A stretch of 64,000 bases of DNA from Chitinophagales bacterium (GTDB lineage Bacteria > Bacteroidota > Bacteroidia > Chitinophagales > Chitinophagaceae). The translations under genes were made by a program, and so were the position numbers. Shown one piece after another: positions 1 to 7,359 of the stretch. Location of the stretch: the NCBI GenBank assembly GCA_015655015.1, contig JAATFV010000009.1, positions 1 through 64,000 of the forward strand. The letters run 5' to 3'. How positions within the stretch are numbered: the first letter of the stretch is position 1; the number at the start of each line of letters is the position of its first letter. Below the pieces are notes generated by a model. The model ran no database searches, was not told where the DNA came from, and was given only the letters and a program-made list of their open reading frames with translations.

Positions 1-1
1 G

Positions 2-223
2 CTTCCTTTTTTTAAAGAGCTGATAGACCAGATCATGCAGCAGCGGCTGCTGGACAAGATACAGCTCCGGAATGCCTACCTGGGAGAGGATTCGGCAGGC
101 CGGTATAAATTATTCATTATGCAGCAGGCCGATATTGCGCTGCGCGTATCATTAAAAGATATCGCTTCCTATCTGGGAATTACGCCCCAGTCACTCAGCC
201 GGATCCGGAGAAATATAAAGTAA
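2..223 (+). CDS. Crp/Fnr-family transcriptional regulator, C-terminal fragment
   Basis: Only the last 73 or so residues lie in the window; the reading frame is open to the left edge, so the start lies outside. The tail VSLKDIASYLGITPQSLSRI is a typical recognition helix-turn-helix of Crp/Fnr-type regulators of Bacteroidota, which carry an N-terminal cyclic-nucleotide-binding-like barrel that is not visible here. The stop is 79 bp before the dehydrogenase gene on the same strand, and a palindrome lies between them, so this regulator may control the next two genes. That link is inference. The ligand is unknown; many members of this clade keep the fold without binding cAMP. Confidence 0.8.
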   Translation, partial: LPFFKELIDQIMQQRLLDKIQLRNAYLGEDSAGRYKLFIMQQADIALRVSLKDIASYLGITPQSLSRIRRNIK

Positions 224-229
224 GCCCGC

Positions 230-245
230 TTTTACCATTTGGTAA
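230..245. promoter_or_regulatory. Palindromic operator, copy 1
   Basis: TTTTACCATTTGGTAA contains the inverted repeat TTACC-N4-GGTAA. The identical 16-mer recurs at 1193-1208 before the next gene. It lies 57 bp before the ATG at 303. An AACTTTG sequence ending at 275 could be part of a Bacteroidota -7 element, which would put the palindrome near or just upstream of the -33 region. The binding protein is not known. Confidence 0.6.
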
Positions 246-302
246 TTGCCAGGGGAACCGATTGCCGCAACTTTGTTTTTTTAAAAACTAAAAAAAAGAT
301 AT

Positions 303-1160
303 ATGAGCATGACTACAATTGGCTGGATAGGTCTTGGAAAAATGGGAATCCCCATGTCCGGAAATCTTATAAAGGCCGGGCATCCTGTAACCGTCTATAA
401 CCGTACCAAAGCAAAAGATGCTTCCTTAACGGCACAGGGGGCGACTACGATAGATTCTCCTTCTGCCCTGCTGCAAAAGGTGGAGGTCGTTTTCATCATG
501 GTGTCGGATGATGAGGCGATCCGGCAATTGTTCACCGGCGGGCAGGGCCTGCTCAGCGCAAAGGCTACCGGTAAGATCCTCATCAATATGAGCACCGTAT
601 CTTCTGCCATCAGTAAAGAAATGGCTGCCTTATGCAAGCAACAGGGTAATGATTACCTGGACGCTCCTGTGTCCGGAAGTGTCAGGCAGGCGGAAGAAGG
701 ACAGCTGGTGATCATGGCCGGAGGAGAGAAAAAGGTATTTGAGATGGTTCTGCCGATCCTTGAACGTCTGGGGAAGCTGGCGCTGTTCGTCGGTGACCAT
801 GGGGCCGGCAATATGGCTAAGCTGGCTATTAATACCCTGCTGGGATTCCATGCACAGGGACTGGCAGAGGCTGCTGTTTTTGCCCGTAAGCATGGAATTG
901 CACTGAAGGATTTCTTTACCCTGGTCAATAACAGCGCTCTCGGGAATGTGTTTGCCAAAATAAAAGGGGATGCCATTCTTCAAGGCAATTACCAGGCTGC
1001 TTTTGCGCTGAAACATATTGCAAAAGACCTGCGTCTGGCGAATAAAGAGGGATTGGATACACCGCTGGGAGAAGTCGTCTATACCTCCTTTCAACAGGCT
1101 GAAGTTACGCTCGGAGAGGAAGATATTATTGCTATTATGAAGTACGTCGACCGGGATTAG
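303..1160 (+). CDS. NAD(P)-dependent oxidoreductase, 3-hydroxyisobutyrate dehydrogenase-like
   Basis: This 285-residue cytoplasmic enzyme has the usual length and layout of the beta-hydroxyacid dehydrogenase family. An N-terminal Rossmann fold starts with IGWIGLGKMGIPM (GxGxxG); the substrate loop DAPVSGSVRQAEEG is near residue 120; GAGNMAKLAINTLLG near residue 170 carries the family's catalytic lysine and the following asparagine. An Arg/Thr soon after the second beta strand (VYNRTKAK) would fit NADP, as in glyoxylate/succinic-semialdehyde reductases, but the substrate cannot be read from sequence. ATG at 303 is the first start; a second ATG at 309 is possible. Together with the SDR downstream it seems to form a co-regulated redox pair, since both genes carry the same upstream palindrome. 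Confidence 0.88.
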   Translation: MSMTTIGWIGLGKMGIPMSGNLIKAGHPVTVYNRTKAKDASLTAQGATTIDSPSALLQKVEVVFIMVSDDEAIRQLFTGGQGLLSAKATGKILINMSTVSSAISKEMAALCKQQGNDYLDAPVSGSVRQAEEGQLVIMAGGEKKVFEMVLPILERLGKLALFVGDHGAGNMAKLAINTLLGFHAQGLAEAAVFARKHGIALKDFFTLVNNSALGNVFAKIKGDAILQGNYQAAFALKHIAKDLRLANKEGLDTPLGEVVYTSFQQAEVTLGEEDIIAIMKYVDRD

Positions 1161-1192
1161 ATTCAAGGCCGGATTTTTAAGGGAAGCCTCTT

Positions 1193-1208
1193 TTTTACCA
1201 TTTGGTAA
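1193..1208. promoter_or_regulatory. Palindromic operator, copy 2
   Basis: This is an exact second copy of TTTTACCATTTGGTAA, 50 bp before the ATG of the SDR gene. An AAATTTG sequence (1232-1238) follows at the same distance as the AACTTTG follows copy 1. Both copies therefore share a promoter-like architecture, which argues for a true binding site and not chance. Confidence 0.6.
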
Positions 1209-1258
1209 GTCTTCCCCAGCTACTCCATGCGAAATTTGCATTATTAAAACAAATAGTC

Positions 1259-1993
1259 ATGGAAAATAAAATCAGCGCTTTATCGGGTAAAAAAGTAGTC
1301 ATATTGGGTGGAAGCTCAGGCCTGGGACTGGCTACCGCTGAAGCTGCGGCAGCAGAAGGCGCAAAAGTCGTCATTGTATCCGGCAACCAGCAACGAATAG
1401 ATCAGGCGTTACAGTCGCTTCCGGAAGGCAGCGAAGGGTATGCCGCAGATCTTGGCAAGGAAGACAATATCAGGACGTTTTTTGAAAAGACGGGCAGTTT
1501 CGATCACCTGGTGTATACGGCAGCAGAAAACCTGAACCTGGCCAATATTGGCGAAACGGAGATCGACAAGGCCCGTGAATTCTTTACGCTTCGCTATTGG
1601 GGGGCCTTTGCGGCCGTTAAATACGGGACGCCGCATATTAACAAGGGTGGGTCTATCAATCTGACCAGCGGTATTGCCAGCATCCGTCCCGGCAAAGGCT
1701 GGGCATTGGCATCCAGCATCTGCGGGGCAATGGAAGGATTTGTCCGGGCTGCGGCGGTAGAATTGGCTCCCATACGGGTGAACAGTGTCGTTCCGGGGGT
1801 GGTCAAAACCAATTTATGGAATAGTATGACGGAAGCAGACCGGGAAAATTTCTATAAAACGGTAGGCGATTCCATGCTGGTAGGTCGGGTAGGCGAGGCC
1901 GGGGACATTGCCCAGGCTTTTCTTTACCTGATGAAGCAAAATTTTGGCACGGGCCAGAATATCGTTATTGACGGAGGAGCGGTATTAATATAA
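1259..1993 (+). CDS. Short-chain dehydrogenase/reductase, atypical active site
   Basis: This is a 244-residue SDR from the ATG at 1259. An in-frame TTG at 1202 lies inside the palindrome and is unlikely to be the start. The cofactor loop is intact (ILGGSSGLGLATAE), and VNSVVPGVVKTNLW fits the SDR substrate loop. The catalytic region runs SGIASIRPGKGW, ALASSICGAMEGF, VRAAAVELAPIRVN. Where classical SDRs have YxxxK, the positions aligned by the following A(M/V)EGxxRAxAVELAP block read Ala and Cys. It may belong to a divergent SDR branch with different chemistry or a non-catalytic role. The substrate is unknown. Confidence 0.85.
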   Translation: MENKISALSGKKVVILGGSSGLGLATAEAAAAEGAKVVIVSGNQQRIDQALQSLPEGSEGYAADLGKEDNIRTFFEKTGSFDHLVYTAAENLNLANIGETEIDKAREFFTLRYWGAFAAVKYGTPHINKGGSINLTSGIASIRPGKGWALASSICGAMEGFVRAAAVELAPIRVNSVVPGVVKTNLWNSMTEADRENFYKTVGDSMLVGRVGEAGDIAQAFLYLMKQNFGTGQNIVIDGGAVLI

Positions 1994-2101
1994 TTATGAA
2001 CGGGTAGTTGCAGCAATTTTGCCGGTCAGGACTTTCTTAAAGTCACATTAAAATTTTGGTTCGTTAACAAAGCCTTTACACAAAGCCTATCTTTATGGCG
2101 T

Positions 2102-2109
2102 TACTTTTG
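2102..2109 (+). promoter_or_regulatory. Possible -7 promoter element of the outer-membrane barrel gene
   Basis: TACTTTTG matches the Bacteroidota -7 consensus TAnnTTTG. A weak -33-like TTTA lies at 2075-2078, 23 bp upstream. It sits 46 bp before the start codon at 2156. Confidence 0.35.
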
Positions 2110-2155
2110 GACGTTTTTGGAAAGTCCGACAAGAATTTAACCAACTAAATTTATT

Positions 2156-2872
2156 ATGACGCTAACTACATTCAGAAAATTATGCTTGTTGTTTTTGACC
2201 GCCAATATAGTTGCAATAACAGTGAATGCGCAGATCGAATTCGGTATTAAGGGAGGGTTCAACAGTGCTGAAATATTGACCAGCACAACGCAAGGTGTAA
2301 ATGTCAACGGCAACCCTATGTCAATACGTAATTTTCCGAAAACAGATTTTCATGCAGGTTTCATCGTTTCTATTCCTTTGACGAAGAAGCTCACCTTACA
2401 GCCCGAACTCGACTATTCCCAACAGGGCGCTCAAGGCAATCCCTCCGGCGGATACCTGGTGAGCGCAACAGAAAAGTATAAGTTTAATTATTTTACTTTG
2501 CCCGTTCTTTTACAATACAAATTACCTTTTGGCTTTTATGCTGAAACGGGTCCCCAGGTAGGTTACCTGGCCTCTGCCAGCATCGTAGAGAGTATTGTAG
2601 GCGCTACCGTTACCAATACCTATCACGTGAAAAGTCAATATAAATCAACTGATTTCAGCTGGGCTTTCGGGGGTGGTTATATATCTCCTATTAACCTTGG
2701 GCTGGATATCCGGTATAATCTGGGGTTGAGCAATATTAATGATGCGTCACCCAGCGCTACGCAAACGGCTCCTGTTCAGTTAGGGACGATTAAGAACAGT
2801 GTATTACAGATAGGCGTATTTTATTTATTCGGAAAATTAAGGAATCCGCCGCCGGTGGAGGAGGTAAAATAG
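2156..2872 (+). CDS. Outer-membrane beta-barrel protein (PorT/OMP_b-brl type)
   Basis: This 238-residue protein has an N-terminal signal peptide ending near NAQ (about residue 26). The rest is alternating aromatic/hydrophobic strands with Gly-Tyr pairs (FGIKGGFNSAE, LQPELDYSQQG, FNYFTLPVLLQYKLPFG, FYAETGPQVGYL, FGGGYISP), typical of the small eight-stranded barrels common in Bacteroidota. It ends with the short tail KLRNPPPVEEVK. Such proteins sit in the outer membrane; individual functions are mostly unknown. The preceding gene ends 162 bp upstream, so it probably has its own promoter. A short direct repeat follows at its 3' end (GGAGGTAAAATAGCTG, then GAAGTAAAATAGCTGG), containing the stop codon. 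Confidence 0.85.
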   Translation: MTLTTFRKLCLLFLTANIVAITVNAQIEFGIKGGFNSAEILTSTTQGVNVNGNPMSIRNFPKTDFHAGFIVSIPLTKKLTLQPELDYSQQGAQGNPSGGYLVSATEKYKFNYFTLPVLLQYKLPFGFYAETGPQVGYLASASIVESIVGATVTNTYHVKSQYKSTDFSWAFGGGYISPINLGLDIRYNLGLSNINDASPSATQTAPVQLGTIKNSVLQIGVFYLFGKLRNPPPVEEVK

Positions 2873-2911
2873 CTGATCGGGGAAGTAAAATAGCTGGAAC
2901 TTCGCCGGTCA

Positions 2912-4042
2912 TCATTGGGGTTCCCGGGCTGCCGTTCCGTTCTTCTCATTGCTTTCCAAGCTGTCGGCGGGCGGCCTGCGATGCCACCAGGATGCCAGTA
3001 TGGAGCCGGTAACATTCATCAGCGGGCCAAAGATGGCCGGGGCCAGGCCTACGGTGGCCATCTTGCCCATTTCTTTTGCGAGGCCGGAAGCTAATCCGCC
3101 GTTTTGCATTCCTACTTCGATCGCCATGGTACGGCAGTCCCGTTCATTCATCCTGAACAAGCGGCCTGTCCAATATCCCAGCGTATATCCTGACAAGTTA
3201 TGAATGAGGACAAACAGCACCAGTAAAGGTCCGATCGTCAGCAGGCTATCCCTTCCCGCCGCCGTGATGATCATGATGATGAAAGCGATGCCGAACATCG
3301 ATACCAGGGGCATAGTCTTATCCAGCCATTTTGCCCTGCCGCTGACCAGCTTATTGAACAGGATCCCCGCACCGATCGGGATGATCACCATTTTGATGAT
3401 ATCCCACATCATGTTCAGGGCATTGATCTTAACAAACGCTCCGGCCAGTCCCTTCATTAAAAAAGGCGTTATGAAGGGGGCCAGCATGGTGGACACGGCG
3501 GTGATGGTGATGGACAGCGCCAGGTTTGCTTTGGCCAGGTAAGAGATCACATTGGAGGCCATGCCATTGGGGGAGCAGCCGATCAAAATAATCCCTGCCG
3601 CGATTTCCGGAGGCAGGCCACTGAGCCTGGCCAGGGTGAAACCGATCAGCGGCATAATAATGAAATGGCTCACCACCCCGATGAATACCCCCTTAGGCGT
3701 TTTGATCACTCCCGCGAAGTCTTTCAGCCCCATCGATGTACCCATGCCAAACATGATCAGCTGGATCAGCGGTGTGATCAATGTTGCCAGCCTGAACCCA
3801 TTCCAGGTCACGAAGTAATGCGGGTAATACAGGGCTGTCGTCACTGCTGCAAAGATCGTGACCGTATAGGAAAACCCTTTCAGCAAGGGGTATCCTCTGC
3901 ACCCGATCGCCAGGGCAATGAAACAGCTGATGCAGAAGGGACCGGCCTGGCCGATATGTCCGGTGAGAATAATCAGGACAATTGCCAGGAAGCAGAGTAA
4001 GGACAGGGCCAGCGCTATCTTATAAACAGACAACTTATTCAA
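2912..4042 (-). CDS. Bile acid:sodium symporter (BASS) family transporter
   Basis: This is a 376-residue inner-membrane protein with about ten hydrophobic segments. It has the BASS-type blocks MFGMGTSMGLKDF, IILIGCSPNGMASNVISYLAKANLALS and TMAIEVGMQNGGLASGLA; the last two match the sodium-site crossover helices of the family. BASS proteins import organic anions such as bile acids, pyruvate or pantoate with sodium. The likely start is TTG at 4042, since no ATG is available before residue 97 and an in-frame stop lies five codons upstream. It is the last gene of a reverse-strand set with the RraA-like protein and asparaginase, which suggests uptake of an organic acid handled by those enzymes. 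That is inference. Confidence 0.85.
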   Translation of the reverse strand: MNKLSVYKIALALSLLCFLAIVLIILTGHIGQAGPFCISCFIALAIGCRGYPLLKGFSYTVTIFAAVTTALYYPHYFVTWNGFRLATLITPLIQLIMFGMGTSMGLKDFAGVIKTPKGVFIGVVSHFIIMPLIGFTLARLSGLPPEIAAGIILIGCSPNGMASNVISYLAKANLALSITITAVSTMLAPFITPFLMKGLAGAFVKINALNMMWDIIKMVIIPIGAGILFNKLVSGRAKWLDKTMPLVSMFGIAFIIMIITAAGRDSLLTIGPLLVLFVLIHNLSGYTLGYWTGRLFRMNERDCRTMAIEVGMQNGGLASGLAKEMGKMATVGLAPAIFGPLMNVTGSILASWWHRRPPADSLESNEKNGTAAREPQ

Positions 4043-4127
4043 GAGTCGAACAGATTAGAAGGTTGAGCGAATGGGTCTTTCCATCAGAAAAGGCCCGGGC
4101 AGTGAATGAGGCCGGGGGCTTTGGATA

Positions 4128-5060
4128 TTAATAGTTCCGGTCTTTCAGGTAATCGTCCAGTTCTTTTTTAGTCATGGGCAGCTTGCCGGGGTAATGGTTC
4201 ACCCAGTCGAGAAAGTCTTTTTTGATGTCTTCCGTCCATTGGCTGTCGATCTGGCCGGCCAGGTATTTTTTCTCTTTCAAACGCTGGTGACCGAATTCAT
4301 CTCTTAGTTCCGTGACCTCAGAGGTGATCACTACTTCTTCCGCCAGGTGTGCGGGAATGAAGATTGCGCCGTATTTATTGGCCAGCACTACATCTCCGGG
4401 CAATACAATGGCCCGGCCGATGCGGATGGGTTGATTGATCGAGGTGAGCATCATCTGCTGGATATAGGAAGGATCGACGCCTTTCACCCAGCCGTTGAAC
4501 CCTTTGATCTCGCTCAGTCCGGCTTCGTCCCTGACAGATCCGTAGAAGATCACGCCTCTGTGAGACCGGGCGTAAATGGCATTTCCCAGGTTGTCCCCGA
4601 TAAGGGTGCCATCGGCCATTTTCAGATAGCCGTCTGCGACATAGACATCTCCGTCGACCAGTACGTCGATAGGCCATGAATTAGTGCCTCCCTGCGGGTT
4701 GCGGCCTTCCGCCTTACCCTGTTCTTTCACTACCTTGATCAGGTCCGGCCGGGAAGGCATGTATTGCGCCGTCACGACACGGCCTGTCATTACGCTATCC
4801 GGGCGGATAACATGCCAATCTCCTTCGAACTGGTTCTGGTACCCTTTATTCCGCAGAACACTCCAGACATCTTCCAGGGATATGTTTTTCAATCTTTCCA
4901 GGATAGCGTCAGGCACTTTGGGCCTTCCGTCAGGAAAGCGTTCGCCTTTCCAGTCGGCCGTTAATGTTGTGATATACTCCGGAGAGGAACCTACCCGTTG
5001 CGCCCGGAGAAAAAGGCCACCGGCCATGAATGCGAGAATGAATAGTGTTTTCTTGTTCAT
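4128..5060 (-). CDS. Exported RraA-like / HMG-CHA aldolase-fold protein
   Basis: This 310-residue protein has a Sec signal (MNKKTLFILAFMAGGLFLRAQ). The RraA fold follows: MADGTLIGDNLGNAIYARSH, then GVIFYGSVRDEAGL. The R-D pair in SVRD corresponds to the substrate Arg and metal-binding Asp of the 4-hydroxy-4-methyl-2-oxoglutarate aldolase/oxaloacetate decarboxylase family. VLPGDVVLANKYGAIFIPA is the usual closing block. It is longer than the roughly 160-220-residue RraA core, with N- and C-terminal extensions, and export to the periplasm is unusual for this fold. It lies 44 bp after the asparaginase gene and 85 bp before the BASS transporter, so the three are probably cotranscribed. The exact reaction is unknown. 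Confidence 0.8.
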   Translation of the reverse strand: MNKKTLFILAFMAGGLFLRAQRVGSSPEYITTLTADWKGERFPDGRPKVPDAILERLKNISLEDVWSVLRNKGYQNQFEGDWHVIRPDSVMTGRVVTAQYMPSRPDLIKVVKEQGKAEGRNPQGGTNSWPIDVLVDGDVYVADGYLKMADGTLIGDNLGNAIYARSHRGVIFYGSVRDEAGLSEIKGFNGWVKGVDPSYIQQMMLTSINQPIRIGRAIVLPGDVVLANKYGAIFIPAHLAEEVVITSEVTELRDEFGHQRLKEKKYLAGQIDSQWTEDIKKDFLDWVNHYPGKLPMTKKELDDYLKDRNY

Positions 5061-5104
5061 AAACGGTGATTAGCTGATTATTTGGGCAACAGGTCCGTGG
5101 CGTT

Positions 5105-5593
5105 TTAGAGCAATTCCTCAAACTGCCCCGTCTGCCTGTTCTTTCGGACATTGTCCCAGGTAAAATAACGGCCATTCATGGCTACATAGACTCCGGGGGG
5201 AAGCATCTGGGCAAAAGCAAGGGCGCCGCCGAGATTGAAGAATCCATCGGAGCTTCCGAATTTATAAGGGATCATGGCCCCGGTGAGCACAATCGTTTTT
5301 CCCGGTACTTTTTCGGCCAGCACCCGGGCTGTGACGGACATGGTGTCGGTGCCATGGGTGATAATGATCTTGTCATCTCCGGCAGCCCGGCATTGATGCG
5401 CGATCAGTTCCCGGTCCTCATCTGTCATGTTAAGACTGTCGATCATCATCAGCGTTCTTACGGTCACGTCCAGCGTGCTCCGGCTGCGCTGCAGCATTTC
5501 AGGAAGATGGGTCTCCTTAAAAAAAAGTTCTCCTGTGAGTTCATTGTACTCTTTGTCGAAAGTGCCGCCGGTTACAAATATGCGGATGGTCAT
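5105..5593 (-). CDS. Short asparaginase-domain protein
   Basis: This 162-residue cytoplasmic protein covers only the N-terminal catalytic domain of the type I/II asparaginase fold. The two catalytic threonine motifs are visible: VTGGTFDKEYNE near residue 10 and THGTDTM near residue 80, followed by VLTGAMIPY. The C-terminal dimerisation domain of the classical enzyme of about 330 residues is missing. A clean start and stop and a sensible C-terminus (GRYFTWDNVRKN) suggest a stand-alone short form, not a truncated gene. It heads the operon with the RraA-like protein and BASS transporter. Substrate could be asparagine or another amide. Confidence 0.8.
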   Translation of the reverse strand: MTIRIFVTGGTFDKEYNELTGELFFKETHLPEMLQRSRSTLDVTVRTLMMIDSLNMTDEDRELIAHQCRAAGDDKIIITHGTDTMSVTARVLAEKVPGKTIVLTGAMIPYKFGSSDGFFNLGGALAFAQMLPPGVYVAMNGRYFTWDNVRKNRQTGQFEELL

Positions 5594-5668
5594 AATGAAT
5601 AAAATAATGATGAAGCAATGGTAGACTACGTACTTTTTTTCTGGCGCAAATATACATACCTTTAGCTA

Positions 5669-5693
5669 CCCTGCCCGTAGGCAGGGTTTTTTT
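5669..5693 (+). terminator. Rho-independent terminator-like hairpin
   Basis: CCCTGCC, loop CGTA, GGCAGGG, then seven T. It reads as a terminator on the plus strand, although no plus-strand gene ends here. It lies between the divergent asparaginase and the amidase remnant, and may be left over from a lost gene or act on transcripts opposing the asparaginase promoter. Confidence 0.5.
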
Positions 5694-5794
5694 ATCCCCC
5701 CTGCCGGCAGAGGCGCCTTGTCCACTAAGTTTTTCCGGGGGCCTGGAATGAACATCGGATTTGGCGTATATTGAGTTTGCCACAAACTAACTAC

Positions 5795-6348
5795 ATGGAA
5801 AGAAGGAGATTCCTGAGAAATACCTCTTTGTCAGCCTTGTCAATTACCGCGCTGGCGGCAGCTTCCTGTCATTCCTCCGCGGATGGTAAACCGGCAGGTA
5901 CGGCCGATCCGAATGCGGCAACCGCGGCCGGCCCGAACGGGTCAGAAGCAAGGGACGCAACGGGTTCTCCGGGTAGAGTCTTCGACAATTTCTCGCTGAA
6001 CGAGGCGACCATCGACGGAAGATCATTGATGACCTGATGACTCAGCATAAGCTGGATGTTATTTCGGCTCCGACCAATGGTGTGGCCTGCTGTATCGACC
6101 TGATCAATGGGGATTATGATACGGGATTCTCTTTTTCTTCACCGGCTGCCATGGCCGGGTATCCGCATATTACGGTTCCCATGGGAATGGTGATGGGGCT
6201 GCCCGTCGGCTTCTCCTTTATTGCAGGCGCGTACCGCGAGGGGGAATTGCTGGGCCTGGCATATAGTTTCGAACAGGCGTCCGGTAAAAGAGCGGCGCCG
6301 GGATTTGTACAACCTTCATTTGGGAACCCCGCGTCACTTACCCTATAG
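5795..6348 (+). pseudogene. Amidase-signature-family lipoprotein, internally deleted
   Basis: The 5' part encodes a lipoprotein signal (MERRRFLRNTSLSALS, lipobox LAAASC) and the start of the mature protein (FDNFSLNEATID). After about residue 76 the frame shifts into a typical amidase C-terminus: KIIDDLMTQHKLDVISAPTN, then SSPAAMAGYPHITVPMG and LPVGFSFIAGAYREGELLGL. Intact amidases have several hundred residues between these parts, including the Lys-Ser-Ser catalytic triad, which is absent here. The junction falls near 6011-6019. The downstream half has no believable start of its own, so the gene is dead. An Ala/Gly/Asp-rich stretch after the lipobox is low complexity. Confidence 0.85.
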
Positions 6349-6355
6349 CTGTCGA

Positions 6356-7318
6356 TCAGTGATTCCTGTCAGTAGTATAGAGCACCAGCTCTTGCAGGGC
6401 ATCACGGGTATCGGAGGAGGGGAACTCGGATAGTAGTTTCAGGGCATTATCCCGGTAAAGCAGCATTTTTTCTTCGGCGTACCGAATTCCTCCGGCCTTA
6501 ACGACTTCCTCCACGACAAAGTCCACCATTTGCTTATCGGTATTGTGGTGTTTAACGATGTTCAATATTTTTTTCTTAAGAGAGGGGCTGCAGGTATTCA
6601 GTGTATAAATAAGCGGGAGCGTTATTTTCTTTTCTTTAATATCGTTCCCGGTCGGTTTGCCAATAGCTGCGCTGCCATAATCCAGCAAATCATCTTTTAT
6701 TTGAAAAGCAATGCCTACTGTTTCACCGAAGAGATATAATTTCCGGACGGCGGGATCGTCTTCAAAAGTCGAAGCGGCTCCGGCTGCGCAGCAGGCTGCC
6801 AAAAGCGTGGCGGTCTTCCCTTTTATAATGTCATAATAAATGTCCTCTTTCAGATTCAGCTTATTGGATTTCTCCATTTGCAGCAATTCACCTTCAATTA
6901 CTTTTCCAATGGCATCCGAATAGATTTTCAGGGTCCGATGGTCTTTATTGGATAATAAAAGCAAGATGCTTTTTGTAAAGAGGTTGTCCCCCACAAAAAC
7001 GGCTGTTCTGTTCTTCCATAGGGCATTGATGGAGAAAGCGCCTCTTCTTTCGGTAGAATCGTCGACGAGGTCGTCGTGTACCAGCGAAGAAGTATGCAGG
7101 ATCTCTACAAATAAGGCGGCCCGGTAACTTTTGTCATTGATCGTTCCTCCAAGGCGGGAGCATAATAATACGAACATGGGCCGCATTTGCTTGCCTTTAC
7201 GCAGGGTGATATATTTCATGATCCTGTCCATAAGAGGGACCGGACTTTTTACGGCATCTTCGAAATATTCTTCAAACTTATTGAGCTCTTCGCCAATGAC
7301 TTTCCTGGTCAATTGCAT
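6356..7318 (-). CDS. Polyprenyl (trans-isoprenyl) diphosphate synthase
   Basis: This 320-residue cytoplasmic enzyme starts from ATG at 7318; an in-frame TTG lies two codons earlier. It extends allylic diphosphates with isopentenyl diphosphate to make chains for quinones or related lipids. Both aspartate-rich motifs are present: LVHDDLVDDSTERRG (first, DDxxD) near residue 85 and FQIKDDLLDYGS (second, DDxxD-like) near residue 210. RKGKQMRPM carries the basic diphosphate-binding residues. The length fits hepta/octaprenyl synthases; chain length cannot be told by eye. It is last in a reverse-strand run, 41 bp after the Gfo/Idh/MocA gene. Confidence 0.9.
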   Translation of the reverse strand: MQLTRKVIGEELNKFEEYFEDAVKSPVPLMDRIMKYITLRKGKQMRPMFVLLCSRLGGTINDKSYRAALFVEILHTSSLVHDDLVDDSTERRGAFSINALWKNRTAVFVGDNLFTKSILLLLSNKDHRTLKIYSDAIGKVIEGELLQMEKSNKLNLKEDIYYDIIKGKTATLLAACCAAGAASTFEDDPAVRKLYLFGETVGIAFQIKDDLLDYGSAAIGKPTGNDIKEKKITLPLIYTLNTCSPSLKKKILNIVKHHNTDKQMVDFVVEEVVKAGGIRYAEEKMLLYRDNALKLLSEFPSSDTRDALQELVLYTTDRNH

Positions 7319-7359
7319 GTCCAAATATCGGATAAGGAAAGGATTCTTCCCCGTATTAT

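Noticed and set aside
5771..6037. Short forward frame starting with TTG at 5771 as a separate small protein
   Set aside because: It is the 5' part of the amidase remnant; the ATG at 5795 gives the lipoprotein signal, and the frame ends at the deletion joint.
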